A DNA stretch of 16,381 nucleotides from FLUQ01 sp031551515. Lineage in GTDB: Bacteria > Desulfobacterota > Desulfovibrionia > Desulfovibrionales > Desulfovibrionaceae. The stretch lies in NCBI GenBank assembly GCA_031551515.1, contig JAVBNL010000063.1, forward strand, positions 1-16,381. The letters run 5' to 3'. Under the pieces are notes generated by a model. The model worked only from the letters and a program-made list of their open reading frames with translations. It searched no databases and was not told the DNA's origin. This document shows, in pieces, positions 15,251-16,381 of this stretch (position 1 is its first letter; each line of letters opens with the position of its first letter). The position numbers and the translations under genes were made by a program.

Positions 15251-16381
15251 GTGAATACGGTAATGACGCCGCAACCCTGGTACAAAGAGTTGAAAGGCAA
15301 TCACTGGAATGCCCTTATCGGCAGCCTGGGGGCATGGACCATGGACGCCATGGACGTGCTGCTCTATGTCATGTCGCTAACCGCCATCAAAGCGGAGTTC
15401 AACATCAGCCTGGCCGTGGCCGGGGCGTTGGCCTCGGTGACCTTGGCCTCTTCCGCCCTGGGCGGCATCATGTTCGGTATCATCGCCGACAAAATCGGCC
15501 GCAAAAAAGCCCTGGTGCTGGCCATTTCCATCTACGCCGCCTTTACCGGCCTTTCGGCCATCTCCACTTCCGCCTTCGAGTTGGGCATTTACCGCACCGT
15601 TCTCGGCCTCGGCATGGGCGGGGCTTGGGCCGCGGGCGCGCTTCTGGTCAACGAAACCTGGCCTTCCGAACACCGCGGCAAAGCTTCGGGCTTCATGCAG
15701 GCCGGCTGGGCCGTGGGCTACATGCTGGCCGCGCTTTTGAGCGGCATTATTCTGCCCATCTGGGGCTGGCGCGTGCTGTTCGTGGTTGGGGTGTTCCCCA
15801 GCGTCGCGATCTTGCTGTTCATCGCCCTGCGCTGCGAAGAGCCGCAAATCTGGCTGGATATGCGTAACGAACCCAAGGTCAAAGACACCAGCGGCGCTTC
15901 GTTCTTCGATATTTTCAAGGGCGATTTGCTGCGCTACACCATCATCGCCACCATTTTCGCCTCCTTCTTGCAACTTGCTTACTGGGGCCTGTTCACCTGG
16001 CTGCCCAGCTTCCTCTCTACGCCGCCCGCGCAAGGCGGGGCCGGCATGGATATCGTCAAGACCTCCGGCTGGGTTTTCGCCATGCAGGTCGGCGCGCTGA
16101 TCGGCTACACCAGCTTTGGCGTCATCGCCGACCGCTGGGGCCGCAAGAAAGCCTTCGTGCTCTTCGTGCTGATAGCCGCCGTGCTGGTGCCCGTTTACGG
16201 CAGTTTGCGCAGCGCGACGCTGCTCTTTTTGCTCGGACCCTTTGTGGGCTGCTTCGGCTCCGGCTATTTCAGCGGCTTCGGCGTGATGCTGTCCGAACTG
16301 TTCCCCACCCGCCAGCGCGGCGCGGGGCTGGGTTTCGTGTATAACGTGGGCCGCGGCGCTTCCGCGCTTGCGCCGATCATC
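15251..16381 (+). CDS. MFS transporter, carboxylate/sugar-acid symporter-like (partial)
   Basis: The first 377 residues of a major facilitator superfamily transporter; the gene runs off the window end. I use the GTG at 15251, with AAGGAGA 6-7 bases upstream; an ATG four codons later is an alternative. Helix 1 carries the pattern W-x2-D-x2-D (AWTMDAMDVLLY, 28-39), seen in metabolite:proton symporters. Loop 2-3 has motif A, GIIADKIGRKK (76-86), repeated in the second half as GVIADRWGRKK (290-300). TVLGLGMGGAWAAGALLVNE (117-136) matches helix 4 of the same groups. About ten of twelve helices are visible. It resembles the aromatic-acid and sialate/shikimate-type symporters. It follows the MBL hydrolase by 21 bases and probably moves that enzyme's substrate or product; this is inference. 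Confidence 0.88.
   Translation, partial: MNTVMTPQPWYKELKGNHWNALIGSLGAWTMDAMDVLLYVMSLTAIKAEFNISLAVAGALASVTLASSALGGIMFGIIADKIGRKKALVLAISIYAAFTGLSAISTSAFELGIYRTVLGLGMGGAWAAGALLVNETWPSEHRGKASGFMQAGWAVGYMLAALLSGIILPIWGWRVLFVVGVFPSVAILLFIALRCEEPQIWLDMRNEPKVKDTSGASFFDIFKGDLLRYTIIATIFASFLQLAYWGLFTWLPSFLSTPPAQGGAGMDIVKTSGWVFAMQVGALIGYTSFGVIADRWGRKKAFVLFVLIAAVLVPVYGSLRSATLLFLLGPFVGCFGSGYFSGFGVMLSELFPTRQRGAGLGFVYNVGRGASALAPII

Overview
This window reads as chromosomal sequence from a GC-rich sulfate-reducing deltaproteobacterium of the Desulfovibrio group. The strongest pointer is a 148-residue flavodoxin that keeps the numbering of the classical Desulfovibrio flavodoxin (phosphate loop at 10-15, Trp60, Tyr98). 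The CstA, NtrX-like regulator and GC-rich intergenic palindromes fit the same group. The genus is inferred from protein character; no database was searched.

Layout. Positions 1-145 hold a cluster of GC-rich palindromes. Positions 146-3366 (minus strand) form a translation operon, thrS-infC-rpmI-rplT. In it infC appears to start at an AUC codon inside the end of thrS, and a hairpin sits just before rplT. A tRNA-Val(GAC) gene with its own terminator lies upstream of thrS. Next come cstA (plus) and a PepD-type dipeptidase (minus), which converge on one shared terminator. From a compact divergent region a small one-span membrane protein and dinB (DNA polymerase IV) run on the plus strand. They are followed by a zinc-ribbon/multi-span membrane protein and by flavodoxin, whose promoter holds a perfect Fur-box-like palindrome. 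On the minus strand, tyrS is followed by an ntrX-like sigma-54 activator and a membrane diguanylate cyclase with a degenerate inhibitory site. ntrX has its own promoter bracketed by TTGC/GCAA palindromes. Finally a 284-base intergenic region leads into a metallo-beta-lactamase-fold hydrolase and an MFS transporter that is cut by the window end.

How the genes work together. Most of the window is core housekeeping: aminoacyl-tRNA synthetases, initiation factor 3, ribosomal proteins and a tRNA. CstA and PepD both suggest peptide or small-carbon scavenging, but they are not co-transcribed. ntrX and the cyclase are 29 bases apart and probably form one operon, linking two-component signalling to c-di-GMP. 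The hydrolase and transporter form a two-gene uptake/hydrolysis cassette of unknown substrate.

I found no CRISPR array, insertion sequence, prophage or toxin-antitoxin pair, and nothing I would call a clearly new system. The best leads are the AUC start of infC, the Fur box inside the flavodoxin promoter, the palindromes at the ntrX promoter, and two micro-ORFs ahead of the hydrolase-transporter pair.
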